A stretch of DNA of 64,000 nt from Flavobacterium luteolum (GCF_027111275.1 NZ_CP114286.1:4264501-4328500), one strand, 5' to 3'. Shown: positions 46,770 through 55,892, counted from the stretch's first letter. A program made the numbers and translations. The notes: generated from the sequence alone by a model not told the origin.

Positions 46770-47816
46770 TTGAGTAAGAATTGAAATATATCTTTCCAGA
46801 CTTTCTTTTTCTTTTTGTGCTATAAAAAGAAAAAAATCGTCTTTGTCTTTTTTAGTCTGAGCAATTTCTAAAGACTGATAATATTGCATTCGGGTTTCGT
46901 AGTCTCCTTTAATATTAGCAATGAGATAGCCTTTTTGCATTAAAATTAAATTCATTATTAATCTTGAAGTTCTTCCATTGCCATCAATAAATGGATGAAT
47001 TGTAACCAATCTTTCATGCATTTCGGCTGCCAAAATAACAGGATGCAATTTATTTTTATTGATTTCATACCAAGTAAAATATTCTTCCATTTCTTGAGGA
47101 ACAATTAAAGGTTGTGGAGGCATGTGAGTGTTTCCTTGAATCATAACCTGAACTTTTCTATATCGTCCTGCATCTTCGGGAATTATTCCTCTTAGAATTA
47201 AATTATGAATTGATAAAAGATCGCGCTCGTTTAGTGAATTGTTTTTGTTCATTAAATCTTTAATAAAAGCAATTGCTTCTTGATGATTAATAGCTTCAAG
47301 ATGCTCTCGCATGCTTTTTCCAGAAATTGTTAAACCTTCATTTATAACCATATCTGTTTCACGAAGAGTCATAGTATTTCCTTCAATTCTATTGCTTTCA
47401 AATGTATATTCAAGTTCCAATGCTTGTTTGATCTTAAAGCTGTCGAATTGTCTGTATGAATCTAATTTTTCTTTTAGAAGATCAATTTCTTTTAAGATTT
47501 TTTCTAAAGAAGTAGATAGTTTAAGATTAGAGACTGTCTTGTTGTATTTGATTTCGTCTTCAGTAACTTTTAATGCTTTCAAAGCAAATTCTTCATCGCC
47601 AATTTCATAAAGAATTTTTTCTTTAAGCCAGGCAATCATTAAAGTTTCGTAATCAATTTCTAAAAGCTGGGCTAGTTTTGAAATTTGTTCTTTTGTTGGT
47701 TTACGCGTTCCCGATTCAAATTTACTGATTAATGCTTGATCTATTCCCGCCAGTTGAGCCAACTCACGGGTTTTAAGACCTTTTTGCTCTCTTGCGTTTT
47801 TTAAAAGTGATTTCAT
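46767..47816 (-). CDS. XRE-family HTH and Fic domain protein
   Basis: This 349-residue protein begins with a helix-turn-helix (residues 1-65, LAGIDQALISKFESGTRKPT) and carries a Fic AMP-transferase domain with the core HPFIDGNGRTSRL. A class-II-type inhibitory motif lies upstream of it (SNRIEGN, matching S/T-x-x-x-E-G/N), so the enzyme should be self-inhibited. Fic enzymes add AMP to target proteins. The HTH suggests self-regulation of transcription. It stands alone, and no antitoxin gene is adjacent. Confidence 0.9.
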   Translation of the reverse strand: MKSLLKNAREQKGLKTRELAQLAGIDQALISKFESGTRKPTKEQISKLAQLLEIDYETLMIAWLKEKILYEIGDEEFALKALKVTEDEIKYNKTVSNLKLSTSLEKILKEIDLLKEKLDSYRQFDSFKIKQALELEYTFESNRIEGNTMTLRETDMVINEGLTISGKSMREHLEAINHQEAIAFIKDLMNKNNSLNERDLLSIHNLILRGIIPEDAGRYRKVQVMIQGNTHMPPQPLIVPQEMEEYFTWYEINKNKLHPVILAAEMHERLVTIHPFIDGNGRTSRLIMNLILMQKGYLIANIKGDYETRMQYYQSLEIAQTKKDKDDFFLFIAQKEKESLERYISILTQ

Positions 47817-47865
47817 TTTTGATGAAAATTATAGTCTTGACAAAATTAGTCATAAATTTAAACAT

Positions 47866-47895
47866 AAAAAAAGCAACATACTTAAAGTTGCTTTT
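47866..47895 (-). terminator. Terminator after the 47905-48543 lipoprotein gene
   Basis: Read on the minus strand, a 9-bp stem (AAAAGCAAC / GTTGCTTTT) with a 9-nt loop is followed by more Ts. Confidence 0.85.
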
Positions 47896-47904
47896 CTTTT
47901 TATT

Positions 47905-48543
47905 CTATTTTGGAGGCAAAGAGCCATCTTTTCGCATTTCTTTTACCACTGTTTGCATAATCGCGTCTACTGTTTGGCCTAAATCTGTAACATATTGTGA
48001 CTCTGTAGTTCCTGTCCAGATTAATTTGTTTTGTTTTAATGAAAATACATTGGTTTCGACCATGTAAGAAGTGGTTTCTTGGTAATAACCGGGATCATAA
48101 AAGTTTGGAGAATACATGCCATACCAGTTTCCAAAACCGTATCCATACATGCCTGTATACATTCCGTCAAAACCGCCATAATACATTCCTGTATAAGTTC
48201 CGGGAACATAATTAACCTCTTTTTCTTTGCTGACCAAACGCATACTAATTACGCCGTCAAAGTTTTCGTCTTGTAAGACCTTTAGTTTTTGTTCTTGCGT
48301 TAATTGGGAGGTTGCATTTAAATACTGATATGAAGTTTTAAAAACCGGATTACCAGCAGCAATTCTGTTTTCAATAATTCGTCTCGAAGCTTCATCTTTG
48401 ACTAAAGCTACCACCAAAACTTTTTTAAACTGTTCTTGTGTAATCGTTACATCTGGATCTCTCCAGCTGTTTACAATTGATGTATTACTGCCGCAACTTG
48501 AAAACGCTGCTATAGCGAAAAACAAAACTAAGTACTTTTTCAT
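47905..48543 (-). CDS. Lipoprotein with Gly/Met/Tyr-rich repeat stretch
   Basis: This 212-residue exported protein has a lipoprotein signal (FFAIAAFSSCGSN). The mature part has an alpha/beta N-terminal region (VNSWRDPDVTITQEQFKKVLVVALV), then an unusual low-complexity stretch of about 45 residues with repeated GMY/TGMYG units (about residues 115-155), and a C-terminal domain (NVFSLKQNKLIWTGTTES). The overall pattern resembles DUF4136-like envelope lipoproteins, but that is not certain. It has its own terminator. Confidence 0.8.
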   Translation of the reverse strand: MKKYLVLFFAIAAFSSCGSNTSIVNSWRDPDVTITQEQFKKVLVVALVKDEASRRIIENRIAAGNPVFKTSYQYLNATSQLTQEQKLKVLQDENFDGVISMRLVSKEKEVNYVPGTYTGMYYGGFDGMYTGMYGYGFGNWYGMYSPNFYDPGYYQETTSYMVETNVFSLKQNKLIWTGTTESQYVTDLGQTVDAIMQTVVKEMRKDGSLPPK

Positions 48544-48624
48544 ATTTTACAGTTAAATTATTTTGTAATAAAAATAACGATAAAATATTATAAATGTATC
48601 ATTTAGAGAAAATTAAATTTGGTT

Positions 48625-49080
48625 TTAATTATAAGCTTTTTTAATACGGTCCAAATCACGTTTGGTGTCTTGTTCTTTTAAAGATTCACGTTTGTCATAA
48701 TTCTTTTTCCCTTTACAAAGACCAATTTGTAGTTTAGCCAAACCTTTTTCGTTTGTAAATAGCTTTAAAGGTACAATCGTTAAACCTTTTGCCTGAACAT
48801 TTTTATGAAGCGTTTTTAATTCTTTTTTATTTAAAAGCAGTTTTCTTTCACTTCGTGATTTATGATTGAATTGGTTTCCAAAAGAATATTCTTCAATATA
48901 AGTATTAATGGCAAAAAGTTCCATGCCACTGAATTCGCAAAAACTTTCGGTAATGTTTGCTTTTCCTAGACGTATAGATTTAATTTCTGTTCCCGCCAAA
49001 ACAATTCCAGCAGTATAAGTGTCGATTATTTCATAATCGAATCGGGCTCTTTTGTTAAGTATATTGACTGATTTTATCAT
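48625..49080 (-). CDS. smpB: SsrA-binding protein SmpB
   Basis: This 151-residue protein binds tmRNA and guides trans-translation on stalled ribosomes. Seen: [36 protein letters not shown], and the C-terminal basic tail [19 protein letters not shown]. Length and motifs are typical. It stands alone. Confidence 0.97.
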   Translation of the reverse strand: MIKSVNILNKRARFDYEIIDTYTAGIVLAGTEIKSIRLGKANITESFCEFSGMELFAINTYIEEYSFGNQFNHKSRSERKLLLNKKELKTLHKNVQAKGLTIVPLKLFTNEKGLAKLQIGLCKGKKNYDKRESLKEQDTKRDLDRIKKAYN

Positions 49081-49183
49081 GGTTGCAAATGTAAGACAAA
49101 ATTGAAAAATGTGGCAGTTAAAGATAATTAAAGTTTTTTTTAAATCTATGATTTTAATCAGCCTTAAGCAGAAAGCTTACACA

Positions 49184-49191
49184 TAAGTTTG
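49184..49191 (+). promoter_or_regulatory. -7 element upstream of the 49220 gene
   Basis: TAAGTTTG matches TAnnTTTG, 28 bp before the start. No TTTG at the right -33 distance. Confidence 0.5.
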
Positions 49192-49219
49192 TCCTGTAAT
49201 TAAAAAAAAACGAAATAAA

Positions 49220-49858
49220 ATGAAAAAGATTGTAACATTAGTGAGTATGGTGTTAATCGGTTTAACTGCTAAAGCTCAAGATTCGTCTCAAGGGTTAAAA
49301 GGAGCTTGGTTTGCAACTTCTCAGTTTGGTTATCAGCAGACTAAAAATGAGGGTAATAAAAACACAAATTTATCTGTTATTCCAGTTGTAGGTACATTTG
49401 TTACTCCATCAGTTGCTGTTGGGGCAGGTGTTGGATATATTAATATCAAAGCCCAGACAGATGCGGGAACAGCTGCAAAGACAGATTTAATTGTTGTTCA
49501 GCCTTTAATTAGAAAATATTGGAACGTAGCAGGTTCATTATATTTCTTCGGACAAGCAGCAATCCCTGTTATTACTGGAAAAGAGAAGGAAAGTGAATTG
49601 AAAGTTAATCAAGTTGGATTATCAGTATCTGGAGGTTTAGATTATTTTGTTACAAAAAACTTCTCTGTAGAGTTCTCTTATGATTTGGCTAATTTTACTT
49701 CTACAACATTAAAAGCTCAAGATGGAGAAAAAACAACTGTTACCAATTTTGGATTGGCACATGTTGCTAATGTTGACCCATTTTATAATACCGCTTTGGC
49801 AGGAAGTAATCCAAACTTGACTTCTCCTGTTTCTGTAGGTTTTAAATTTATATTCTAA
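49220..49858 (+). CDS. Outer-membrane beta-barrel protein
   Basis: This 212-residue protein has a signal peptide (ending LTAKA before QDS) and an array of alternating hydrophobic beta strands rich in Gly, Asn and Phe, ending SPVSVGFKFIF with the C-terminal Phe typical of outer-membrane barrels. It looks like a small, porin-like OMP with about 8-10 strands. No ligand is suggested by the sequence. Confidence 0.82.
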   Translation: MKKIVTLVSMVLIGLTAKAQDSSQGLKGAWFATSQFGYQQTKNEGNKNTNLSVIPVVGTFVTPSVAVGAGVGYINIKAQTDAGTAAKTDLIVVQPLIRKYWNVAGSLYFFGQAAIPVITGKEKESELKVNQVGLSVSGGLDYFVTKNFSVEFSYDLANFTSTTLKAQDGEKTTVTNFGLAHVANVDPFYNTALAGSNPNLTSPVSVGFKFIF

Positions 49859-49869
49859 TTTATTCTTTA

Positions 49870-49902
49870 TTTGATTAACGTAAAATTCTTTTAGTAATTT
49901 TG
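49870..49902 (+). promoter_or_regulatory. Promoter of the VF530 gene
   Basis: TTTG (49870-49873), 21-nt spacer, TAATTTTG (49895-49902) is a full consensus promoter. The predicted start at about 49908 lies just before the hairpin at 49909-49941. Confidence 0.8.
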
Positions 49903-49908
49903 CAAAAA

Positions 49909-49941
49909 AAGAAGACCGTACTTTTTTGAAGTACGGTCTTT
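49909..49941 (+). terminator. Hairpin at the promoter-proximal end of the VF530 transcript
   Basis: A 13-bp stem (AAGACCGTACTT / AAGTACGGTCTT) around TTTTTG-like loop bases is followed by TTGATATT. It could end the upstream OMP transcript, but it also starts where the VF530 transcript begins, so it may be a 5' UTR structure. Confidence 0.6.
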
Positions 49942-49964
49942 TGATATTATTAAAAAAGTATAAG

Positions 49965-50189
49965 ATGCAAAATCAATCCAAAGATCCTTTACACGGAATT
50001 ACACTTCAAAAAATTGTTGAAACCTTAGTCGATTATTATGGGTTTGATACTTTAGGGGAATTAATTCCGATAAAATGCTTTATCTCAAACCCAAGTGTAA
50101 AATCAAGTCTTACTTTTTTAAGAAAAACAGATTGGGCTCGTAAGAAAGTAGAGGAGCTTTACATCAAAACACTTCCTAAGTTAAGCTGA
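49965..50189 (+). CDS. VF530 family DNA-binding protein
   Basis: This 74-residue protein contains the VF530/DUF2132 core: [20 protein letters not shown], then [31 protein letters not shown]. Proteins of this family resemble small DNA-binding folds of unknown role. ATG 49965 was chosen over 49926, because the upstream codons overlap the hairpin and add no family homology. It faces the minus-strand 50191 gene with almost no gap. Confidence 0.9.
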   Translation: MQNQSKDPLHGITLQKIVETLVDYYGFDTLGELIPIKCFISNPSVKSSLTFLRKTDWARKKVEELYIKTLPKLS

Positions 50190-50190
50190 T

Positions 50191-50745
50191 TTATAATTTG
50201 TACGAAATCATAACTCCGCCACGATATGGTAGCCACTCACCACTTTTGTTCCAGTGTACTGCTTTTTCATATCTTCCTGGAGTTCCGTCATTATAATATC
50301 CGTGATAAAATCCTTGGTGCCATCCACCACCTACAAAAAAGTCAAGTAAAAATTTATCACTTAATTTTAGATTATAACCTACTGTAGCTCCAATTCTATA
50401 ACCGAAGCCATGCTCATACATGTTAGTGTCCCAATAATTCCATTTTTGTATGTCATATTTATCTGCGCCTATATGAGCTCCCGCATAAAATCCATTGTAT
50501 TTTTCTTTAAAATGATAACGAATTTCGGGAGTAACAGTAACAAATTTCATAGGGCTATGGCCATTAATAGATTCCCAAAAAGAAGCCATTACATCAGCAC
50601 TAAAAGTTGTTTTTTCTCCAATACTAGTTTCAATACCAATGTTCGGAATAGCCAACAAAGCTGTAGCTCCATTAAATTTTACAAAAGTCTGACTTTGCAT
50701 TTGCACACAAAATAAAAGAACAATTAGGGCGAATAATTTTTTCAT
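50191..50745 (-). CDS. Exported outer-membrane protein (DUF3575-like)
   Basis: This 184-residue protein has a signal peptide (cut near MQSQ) and a barrel-type pattern: NIGIETSIGEKTTFSADVMASFWES, EIRYHFKEKYNGFYAGAHIGAD, IGATVGYNLKLSDKFLLDFFVGGGWH and a final MISYKL. It resembles the DUF3575 family. It lies downstream in opposite direction to VF530. The function is unknown. Confidence 0.8.
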   Translation of the reverse strand: MKKLFALIVLLFCVQMQSQTFVKFNGATALLAIPNIGIETSIGEKTTFSADVMASFWESINGHSPMKFVTVTPEIRYHFKEKYNGFYAGAHIGADKYDIQKWNYWDTNMYEHGFGYRIGATVGYNLKLSDKFLLDFFVGGGWHQGFYHGYYNDGTPGRYEKAVHWNKSGEWLPYRGGVMISYKL

Positions 50746-50857
50746 AAGATATTTTTGGAATTCAAAAGGCAGCTTTTTTTGCTGATTTTGAGCGCAAATA
50801 TAACGTATAATGGTAGATAACTATTGTCTATAAGATTTTTTTAACAAGTATAAAAAC

Positions 50858-51406
50858 CTACTTTTCTAATAATGAGTAAATTACCTTGTCTAAAAATTTT
50901 CCTTCCCAAAATTCTACTTCTTTTAGATGAGCTTCTTTAACAAAACCACATTTTTGCAATACCTTTTCAGAGGCATAATTTTCTGGATCAATTACGGCTT
51001 CAATTGAATGAAGCTTTAAATCTTCAAAGCCGTATTTAATCAGATGGTTTACTGCTTCTGTCACAATTCCTTTTCCATGATGATCGGGTGAAAGAATGTA
51101 ACCAATTTCAGCACGGTAATTTTCGGGTTGCATTCTATAATACCCAATAATTCCGATTAATTTAGAATCATTTTTAAATCGGACACTCCAGTTTATTCCT
51201 TCATTAGTATCAATTTTTTCATCAATCATTCTAATGAGCTCCAAAGCTTCCCCATGATCTTTTGCCAGAGGTCTAGGAATATATTTCATGTTTTCAGGAT
51301 TAGAGCGTAATTCAAAGACCTCCTTTACATCTTTATCTGTTAGTCTGTCTAAAATTAAACGTTCTGTTTCTATTATTGGAAATGGAGTAAAGTTAAAATC
51401 TAACAT
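50858..51406 (-). CDS. GNAT N-acetyltransferase (RimJ/RimL type)
   Basis: This 182-residue enzyme starts with the RimJ/RimL-style PFPIIETERLILDRLTDKDV, has the GNAT acetyl-CoA loop region AEIGYILSPDHHGKGIVTEAV, and ends with NYASEKVLQKCGFVKE. Such proteins acetylate ribosomal N-termini or small molecules; the target cannot be read. It follows the epimerase-like gene by 9 bp on the same strand. Confidence 0.9.
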   Translation of the reverse strand: MLDFNFTPFPIIETERLILDRLTDKDVKEVFELRSNPENMKYIPRPLAKDHGEALELIRMIDEKIDTNEGINWSVRFKNDSKLIGIIGYYRMQPENYRAEIGYILSPDHHGKGIVTEAVNHLIKYGFEDLKLHSIEAVIDPENYASEKVLQKCGFVKEAHLKEVEFWEGKFLDKVIYSLLEK

Positions 51407-51415
51407 TTTGTTTTG

Positions 51416-52267
51416 TTATAATATAGTAATACTAAATTTTGCACTGAAATTTTTGTTTCCATCCAAAATCAAAATTCCTTCTTTTTTGTATAAATCGCCA
51501 GTGTTTTCATCAGTATCTGAATAGCCAAGCCAAGGCTCAATGCAGATAAATGGCGCATTTTCTTTAGTCCAGATTCCTAAACTTGGAAAATCATTATAGC
51601 TAACTTTTACATACGGTTTTGAATTGTTCAGAATAGTTAGGGATTTTGAATCTAATGTTTTGAAAATTAATGCATCATTCTTGAAAAGCTCGTAATTTAA
51701 AGGAACTAAATTGTCTTTTGTTTCTAAAGCTTTGGTCTTAGAAGAAATCAAATCGTTTTCAAGTAGATAATATTTTAAATTTTCTTCTTTTTCGAATTGG
51801 AAGGCATAATCTTCAAAGTTGTCTGGAAGTGCGATTGCCGGATGTGCTCCAATTGAAAAGGGCATTTTTTCTTTTCCGTTATTTATTACTTTGTATTCAA
51901 GTTCTAATGCGTTTTCATTAAGTGTATAAATAAGCTGTAATTCAAACTCAAAAGGATATTTCAGTAATGTTTCTGCAGAAGATTTAAGAGAGAAAACAGC
52001 TTTACTCTCTGTTTGTTCAATCAATTCAAAATCCATATCACGCGCAAAACCATGACGCGGAAGATGGTATTCTTTTTCATTGATTGTGTAAGTGTTATTT
52101 TTTAAAGTCCCTACAATTGGAAAAAGTACTGGCGAATGCTTACCCCAAAAATCGGGATTACCTTCCCAAATATATTCGTTGTTTTGATTGTCTTTTATAG
52201 AAAATAATTCGGCTCCAGCATGTTTAATAGAAGCTTTTAATATAGAATTTGAGATAGTTGTAGTCAC
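51416..52267 (-). CDS. Aldose 1-epimerase family protein
   Basis: This 283-residue protein has the galactose-mutarotase-like beta-sandwich: SILKASIKHAGAELFSIKD, YIWEGNPDFWGKHSPVLFPIVG, LPRHGFARD (conserved HGF) and FICIEPWLGYSDTDE. It probably interconverts anomers of a sugar or sugar phosphate. It precedes the GNAT gene by 9 bp. Confidence 0.9.
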   Translation of the reverse strand: MTTTISNSILKASIKHAGAELFSIKDNQNNEYIWEGNPDFWGKHSPVLFPIVGTLKNNTYTINEKEYHLPRHGFARDMDFELIEQTESKAVFSLKSSAETLLKYPFEFELQLIYTLNENALELEYKVINNGKEKMPFSIGAHPAIALPDNFEDYAFQFEKEENLKYYLLENDLISSKTKALETKDNLVPLNYELFKNDALIFKTLDSKSLTILNNSKPYVKVSYNDFPSLGIWTKENAPFICIEPWLGYSDTDENTGDLYKKEGILILDGNKNFSAKFSITIL

Positions 52268-52452
52268 AATGTTGAATCTAAAATGAATATTCTTTTAATA
52301 GATGTAAATATATTTTATAAAATTTATTTTTTTAAGAAAAAGGCTTAAATTATTTTATTGGTAAAATTTTGCTAAAATTGAATTTATGTTTTGAAATATC
52401 TCTGTAAATAGCTTTTTTTTTCATTAATTTGCTACATAAACAGCTAAAAAAT

Positions 52453-54723
52453 ATGAAAAAGCAATCTGCAAAAGCCATTTTAACCGCGGCTTTATTTTTT
52501 GGGATTTCTTCAGTTTGGGCGCAGCAAACTCCGTCAGCACCAGCAGCAAATCCAGTAAATAATTACAATTACCATGATGCCTTTGGACCTCATTTCTACA
52601 CCAAAAATGCTACATCAACCCGTACTGCGAGCGGTGAACCAGGAATAGAATATTGGCAGAATAGAGCCGATTACCAGATTACGGCAAAATTAAATGGAAC
52701 TACAAATGAGATTGTAGGGACAGATGAAATTACTTATACTAATAATAGTCCTAATAAATTGTCTTTTCTTTGGTTGAATTTAGATCAGAACTTATTTAAA
52801 GAAGATTCTAGAGGGAACGCTGTTGTACCTTTAACAGGAAGCCGTAACGGTGCTCAAGGACAAGTTTTTGATGGTGGAAATAAAATTAAATCTGTAAAGG
52901 TAATTTCTGGAGGAAAAAATAAAACAGAAGTTGATGCTAAATATATAGTTACAGATACTAGAATGCAGATTTTCCTTCCTCAGGAATTGGCTGCAAAAGG
53001 AGCTTCTGTAAAAATTAAAATTGATTTCTCTTTCATCGCACCTTTTGAAGGATCGGATAGAATGGGAGTTTTAGAAACCAAAAACGGAAAAATCTTTACA
53101 ATTGCACAATGGTATCCACGTATGTGTGTGTACGATGATGTGAGAGGATGGAATACAGCTCCTTATTTAGGTGCATCTGAGTTTTACCTTGAATATGGTG
53201 ATTTTGATGTAAAATTAACTGTTCCAGGGAATCACTTTGTAGTTGCTTCTGGTGAATTATTAAATGGTCAGGAAGTGCTTTCTGTAGATCATTTCAAAAA
53301 ATATAAAGATGCAGCAAACAGTGATAAAACTGTAACGATTCGTTCTGAGCAAGAAGTAAATTCAGCTTCAAATGCAAATGCTGGAACAGATAAAACATGG
53401 CATTATAAAATTAAAAATGCACGTGATTTCTCTTGGGCATCATCTCCAGCTTTCATATTAGATGGAGCAAAAATTAATCTTCCTAGTGGTAAAAAAGCAT
53501 TAGCATTATCTGCTTATCCTGTTGAAAGTGCTGGGCAAGGTGCTTACGGGCGTTCTACAGAATATGTAAAAGCATCAATCGAACATTATTCTAAGCAATG
53601 GTTTGAATATCCTTATCCAGTAGCTACAAACGTTGCGGGGAATGAAGGAGGAATGGAATATCCTGGGATCGTTTTCTGCGGATGGAAATCTAAAGGACAA
53701 GATCTTTGGGGAGTTACAGATCACGAATTTGGTCATATCTGGTTCCCAATGATCGTGGGATCAAACGAAAGATTATTTGCTTGGATGGATGAAGGATTTA
53801 ATACTTTCATTAACTCATTAAGTACTGCTGCATTTAACAATGGTGAATATAAAGAAGGGCCAACAAATTTGCATGATATGGCAGAACCTTTTACTAGACC
53901 TGACTTAGAAACGATTATGAGTTCTCCTGACAACATGAAGGAAGCTAATATTGGTATGTTATGCTATTTTAAACCAAGTGCAGGTTTGGTAATTTTAAGA
54001 GAGCAGATTTTAGGTAAAGAACGTTTTGATACTGCTTTTAGAACTTATATTCAGCGTTGGGCATACAAACATCCGCAACCAGACGATTTCTTTAGATCTA
54101 TGGAGAATGTAGCAGGGGAAGATTTAAGCTGGTTCTGGAGAAGCTGGTATGTAAACAACTGGCGTTTCGACCAAGGTGTTAATTCTGTGAAATATGTAAA
54201 AAATGATCCAGCTAAAGGTGCTGTAATCACAGTTGAAAACTTTGATAAAATGCCTATGCCTATTGTTTTAGATGTAAAAACAAAAAGTGGAAAAGTGACA
54301 AGAGTTAATTTGCCGGTAGAAATTTGGCAAAGGAATAATTCTTGGTCTTTCAAACATAATTCGACTGAAGAGATCGAAAGCATCACTTTAGATCCAGATA
54401 ATGCTTTTCCAGACAACAATACGTCTAATAATGTTTGGACGGCGGGAAAAGGTAAGGTAGAAAAAGATATTATTTTAGATCCGTATATAGGAAACTACAT
54501 TACTGCAAAATCGCCTTTAACAATTGAATTGACCGAGAAAAATAGTGTTTTAAATGCAGAACTTCCAAACTATCCTAAGTTTGCATTAGAGCCTGTTGCA
54601 AACGAAAAAGATACTTTCGAATCTGCTAGAGCTGGCTTAAAAATTAAGTTTAATGAAGCAAAAACTGGTTTCGATTTGATACTTATAGGAAATGGGCAAG
54701 TGATTCCGTTTACAAAAAAGTAA
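52453..54723 (+). CDS. M1-family metallopeptidase
   Basis: This 756-residue exported zinc peptidase has a signal peptide (ending SSVWAQ), the N-terminal beta-saddle domain, the substrate motif in [10 protein letters not shown], and the catalytic HEFGH (nt 53722-53736), followed by the third zinc ligand Glu in WMDEGFNTF. The gluzincin family removes N-terminal residues from peptides. No type IX sorting domain is seen at its C-terminus. A terminator follows 25 bp after the stop. ATG 52453 was chosen because the signal peptide starts there. Confidence 0.94.
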   Translation: MKKQSAKAILTAALFFGISSVWAQQTPSAPAANPVNNYNYHDAFGPHFYTKNATSTRTASGEPGIEYWQNRADYQITAKLNGTTNEIVGTDEITYTNNSPNKLSFLWLNLDQNLFKEDSRGNAVVPLTGSRNGAQGQVFDGGNKIKSVKVISGGKNKTEVDAKYIVTDTRMQIFLPQELAAKGASVKIKIDFSFIAPFEGSDRMGVLETKNGKIFTIAQWYPRMCVYDDVRGWNTAPYLGASEFYLEYGDFDVKLTVPGNHFVVASGELLNGQEVLSVDHFKKYKDAANSDKTVTIRSEQEVNSASNANAGTDKTWHYKIKNARDFSWASSPAFILDGAKINLPSGKKALALSAYPVESAGQGAYGRSTEYVKASIEHYSKQWFEYPYPVATNVAGNEGGMEYPGIVFCGWKSKGQDLWGVTDHEFGHIWFPMIVGSNERLFAWMDEGFNTFINSLSTAAFNNGEYKEGPTNLHDMAEPFTRPDLETIMSSPDNMKEANIGMLCYFKPSAGLVILREQILGKERFDTAFRTYIQRWAYKHPQPDDFFRSMENVAGEDLSWFWRSWYVNNWRFDQGVNSVKYVKNDPAKGAVITVENFDKMPMPIVLDVKTKSGKVTRVNLPVEIWQRNNSWSFKHNSTEEIESITLDPDNAFPDNNTSNNVWTAGKGKVEKDIILDPYIGNYITAKSPLTIELTEKNSVLNAELPNYPKFALEPVANEKDTFESARAGLKIKFNEAKTGFDLILIGNGQVIPFTKK

Positions 54724-54745
54724 TATTTTAAAAGTTTAAAGTCTT

Positions 54746-54782
54746 AAAAACCCGACAATTAGAAATAATTGTCGGGTTTTGT
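54746..54782 (+). terminator. Terminator after the M1 peptidase gene
   Basis: A 14-bp stem (AAAACCCGACAATT / AATTGTCGGGTTTT) with loop AGAAAT is followed by GTTTTTTAG. Confidence 0.93.
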
Positions 54783-54835
54783 TTTTTAGTATATTCACAA
54801 AACGTAAAAAAAATGTTAGAATTTTTATTTTTTGT

Positions 54836-54864
54836 TTTGAAAATAAAAAAATAATGTACTTTTG
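54836..54864 (+). promoter_or_regulatory. Promoter of the arginine operon leader
   Basis: TACTTTTG (54857-54864) matches TAnnTTTG fully. TTTG at 54836-54839 (17-nt spacer) or 54831-54834 (22-nt) is the -33 box. The predicted start is about 54870, the first base of the leader's closing stem. Confidence 0.8.
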
Positions 54865-54869
54865 CACCG

Positions 54870-55037
54870 ATGAATAAAATAAGTTTACATATAACTTCTT
54901 TGTCACGGACAAACTCACCGATTACTTCTCCCGAAGTACGGACACTATCTCTATAGTGTTCACTGAGTTTTATAGCCGTATATTTATTCATATCCATTTT
55001 TCATTTTGAAATCACATAATTTGTCCATTGGACAAAC
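54870..55037 (+). ncRNA. Structured leader RNA of the arginine/proline operon (candidate riboswitch or attenuator)
   Basis: The leader folds by eye into a nested structure. P1 is ATGAATAAA with TTTATTCAT (54870-54878/54983-54991), P1b is ACGG with CCGT (54905-54908/54976-54979), and P2 is AAACTCA with TGAGTTT (54911-54917/54964-54970). P2 encloses hairpin P3, TACTTC-TCCC-GAAGTA (54923-54938), and hairpin P4, ACACTAT-CTCT-ATAGTGT (54942-54959), giving a three-way junction. Downstream, TTTGTCC (55020-55026) pairs with GGACAAA (55030-55036) or with the same word inside the aptamer (54907-54913), a switch-like choice. The structure was drawn by hand; the ligand is unknown. Confidence 0.55.
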
Positions 55038-55192
55038 ATATCCTAAAAGTATTTATTATTTTGTAAATTTTCTTAATCAAGTTTTTGATTTTGAGAATGT
55101 TACTTCTATTTTGCTTAATTTTATTGGATTCAATTCTGGATTTCAAACGAATCAATATGCTTTAATTTTTAACTCTAACTTCAATAATTGAA

Positions 55193-55828
55193 ATGAAGAT
55201 CTCTATTGTTGTTACCCAGGAAGAACACTTCAAATACGCACAAGAAATCTGCGATACGATAGAATCATCTGCCTTGTTAAGAGGCACGGGGATTGCTAAA
55301 AGAACTCCTGAGTACATTCAGAAAAAAATGGCAAACGGTGATGCAATGATTGCTTTGGCTGATGGAAAGTTTGCAGGTTTTTGTTACATAGAAAGCTGGC
55401 AGCATGGAAAGTTTGTTGCACATTCTGGATTAATTGTACATCCAGATTATAGAAGTCATGGTTTAGCCAAAAAGATAAAATCAAAAGTTTTTGAATATTC
55501 TTTGAAAAGATTTCCAGACGCTAAAATATTTGGAATTACAACTGGTTTGGCTGTAATGAAAATTAATTCTGAATTAGGTTATAAGCCAGTTCCGTTTTCA
55601 GAACTTACAACCGATCCGAGTTTTTGGGCAGGCTGTAAAACTTGTACAAACTATCATATTCTGCAAAGCAAAGAAAACAAAATGTGCCTTTGTACAGGAA
55701 TGTTATACGACCCAAAGGAAAAACAAAAAACACCGCCAAGACATCCTTTTAATGAGGCTGTCTTAAACAGACTTAGAAAAATAAAACAAGCTTTATTTTT
55801 AAATAAAATATTGTCATTGTTTGTTTAA
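55193..55828 (+). CDS. GNAT-family N-acyltransferase, first gene of the arginine operon
   Basis: This 211-residue protein has a GNAT core (GKFVAHSGLIVHPDYRSHGLAKKI, the acetyl/acyl-CoA loop) and a C-terminal Cys-rich part (FWAGCKTCTNY, then MCLCTGM). Its place as first gene in an arginine operon with no separate argA or argJ suggests that it makes N-acyl-glutamate (acetyl or succinyl), the first step. This assignment is by context. ATG 55193 follows the preceding TGA by 1 bp. Confidence 0.85.
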   Translation: MKISIVVTQEEHFKYAQEICDTIESSALLRGTGIAKRTPEYIQKKMANGDAMIALADGKFAGFCYIESWQHGKFVAHSGLIVHPDYRSHGLAKKIKSKVFEYSLKRFPDAKIFGITTGLAVMKINSELGYKPVPFSELTTDPSFWAGCKTCTNYHILQSKENKMCLCTGMLYDPKEKQKTPPRHPFNEAVLNRLRKIKQALFLNKILSLFV

Positions 55829-55892
55829 GTCAAATTAATTAGAAAAAATCTCAAACTGCTAAATACGAAAGTATTAGCCAAAATTATAAAAA

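Noticed and set aside
54870..54956. 28-codon ORF with two CGG Arg codons at the start of the arginine leader, as an attenuator leader peptide
   Set aside because: CGG is rare here and looks attractive, but both CGGs belong to paired or junction bases of the RNA fold, the Arg count is only two, and no terminator/antiterminator pair follows. Kept as part of the RNA finding, not as a gene.
54728..54997. 89-codon minus-strand ORF through the leader region
   Set aside because: It reads through the M1 terminator and lies opposite the structured leader; the perfect promoter points to the plus strand.
55006..55191. 61-codon ORF just before the GNAT gene
   Set aside because: TTG start, Asn/Phe-rich random-looking composition and overlap with the leader hairpin. 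It may only reflect AT-rich sequence.
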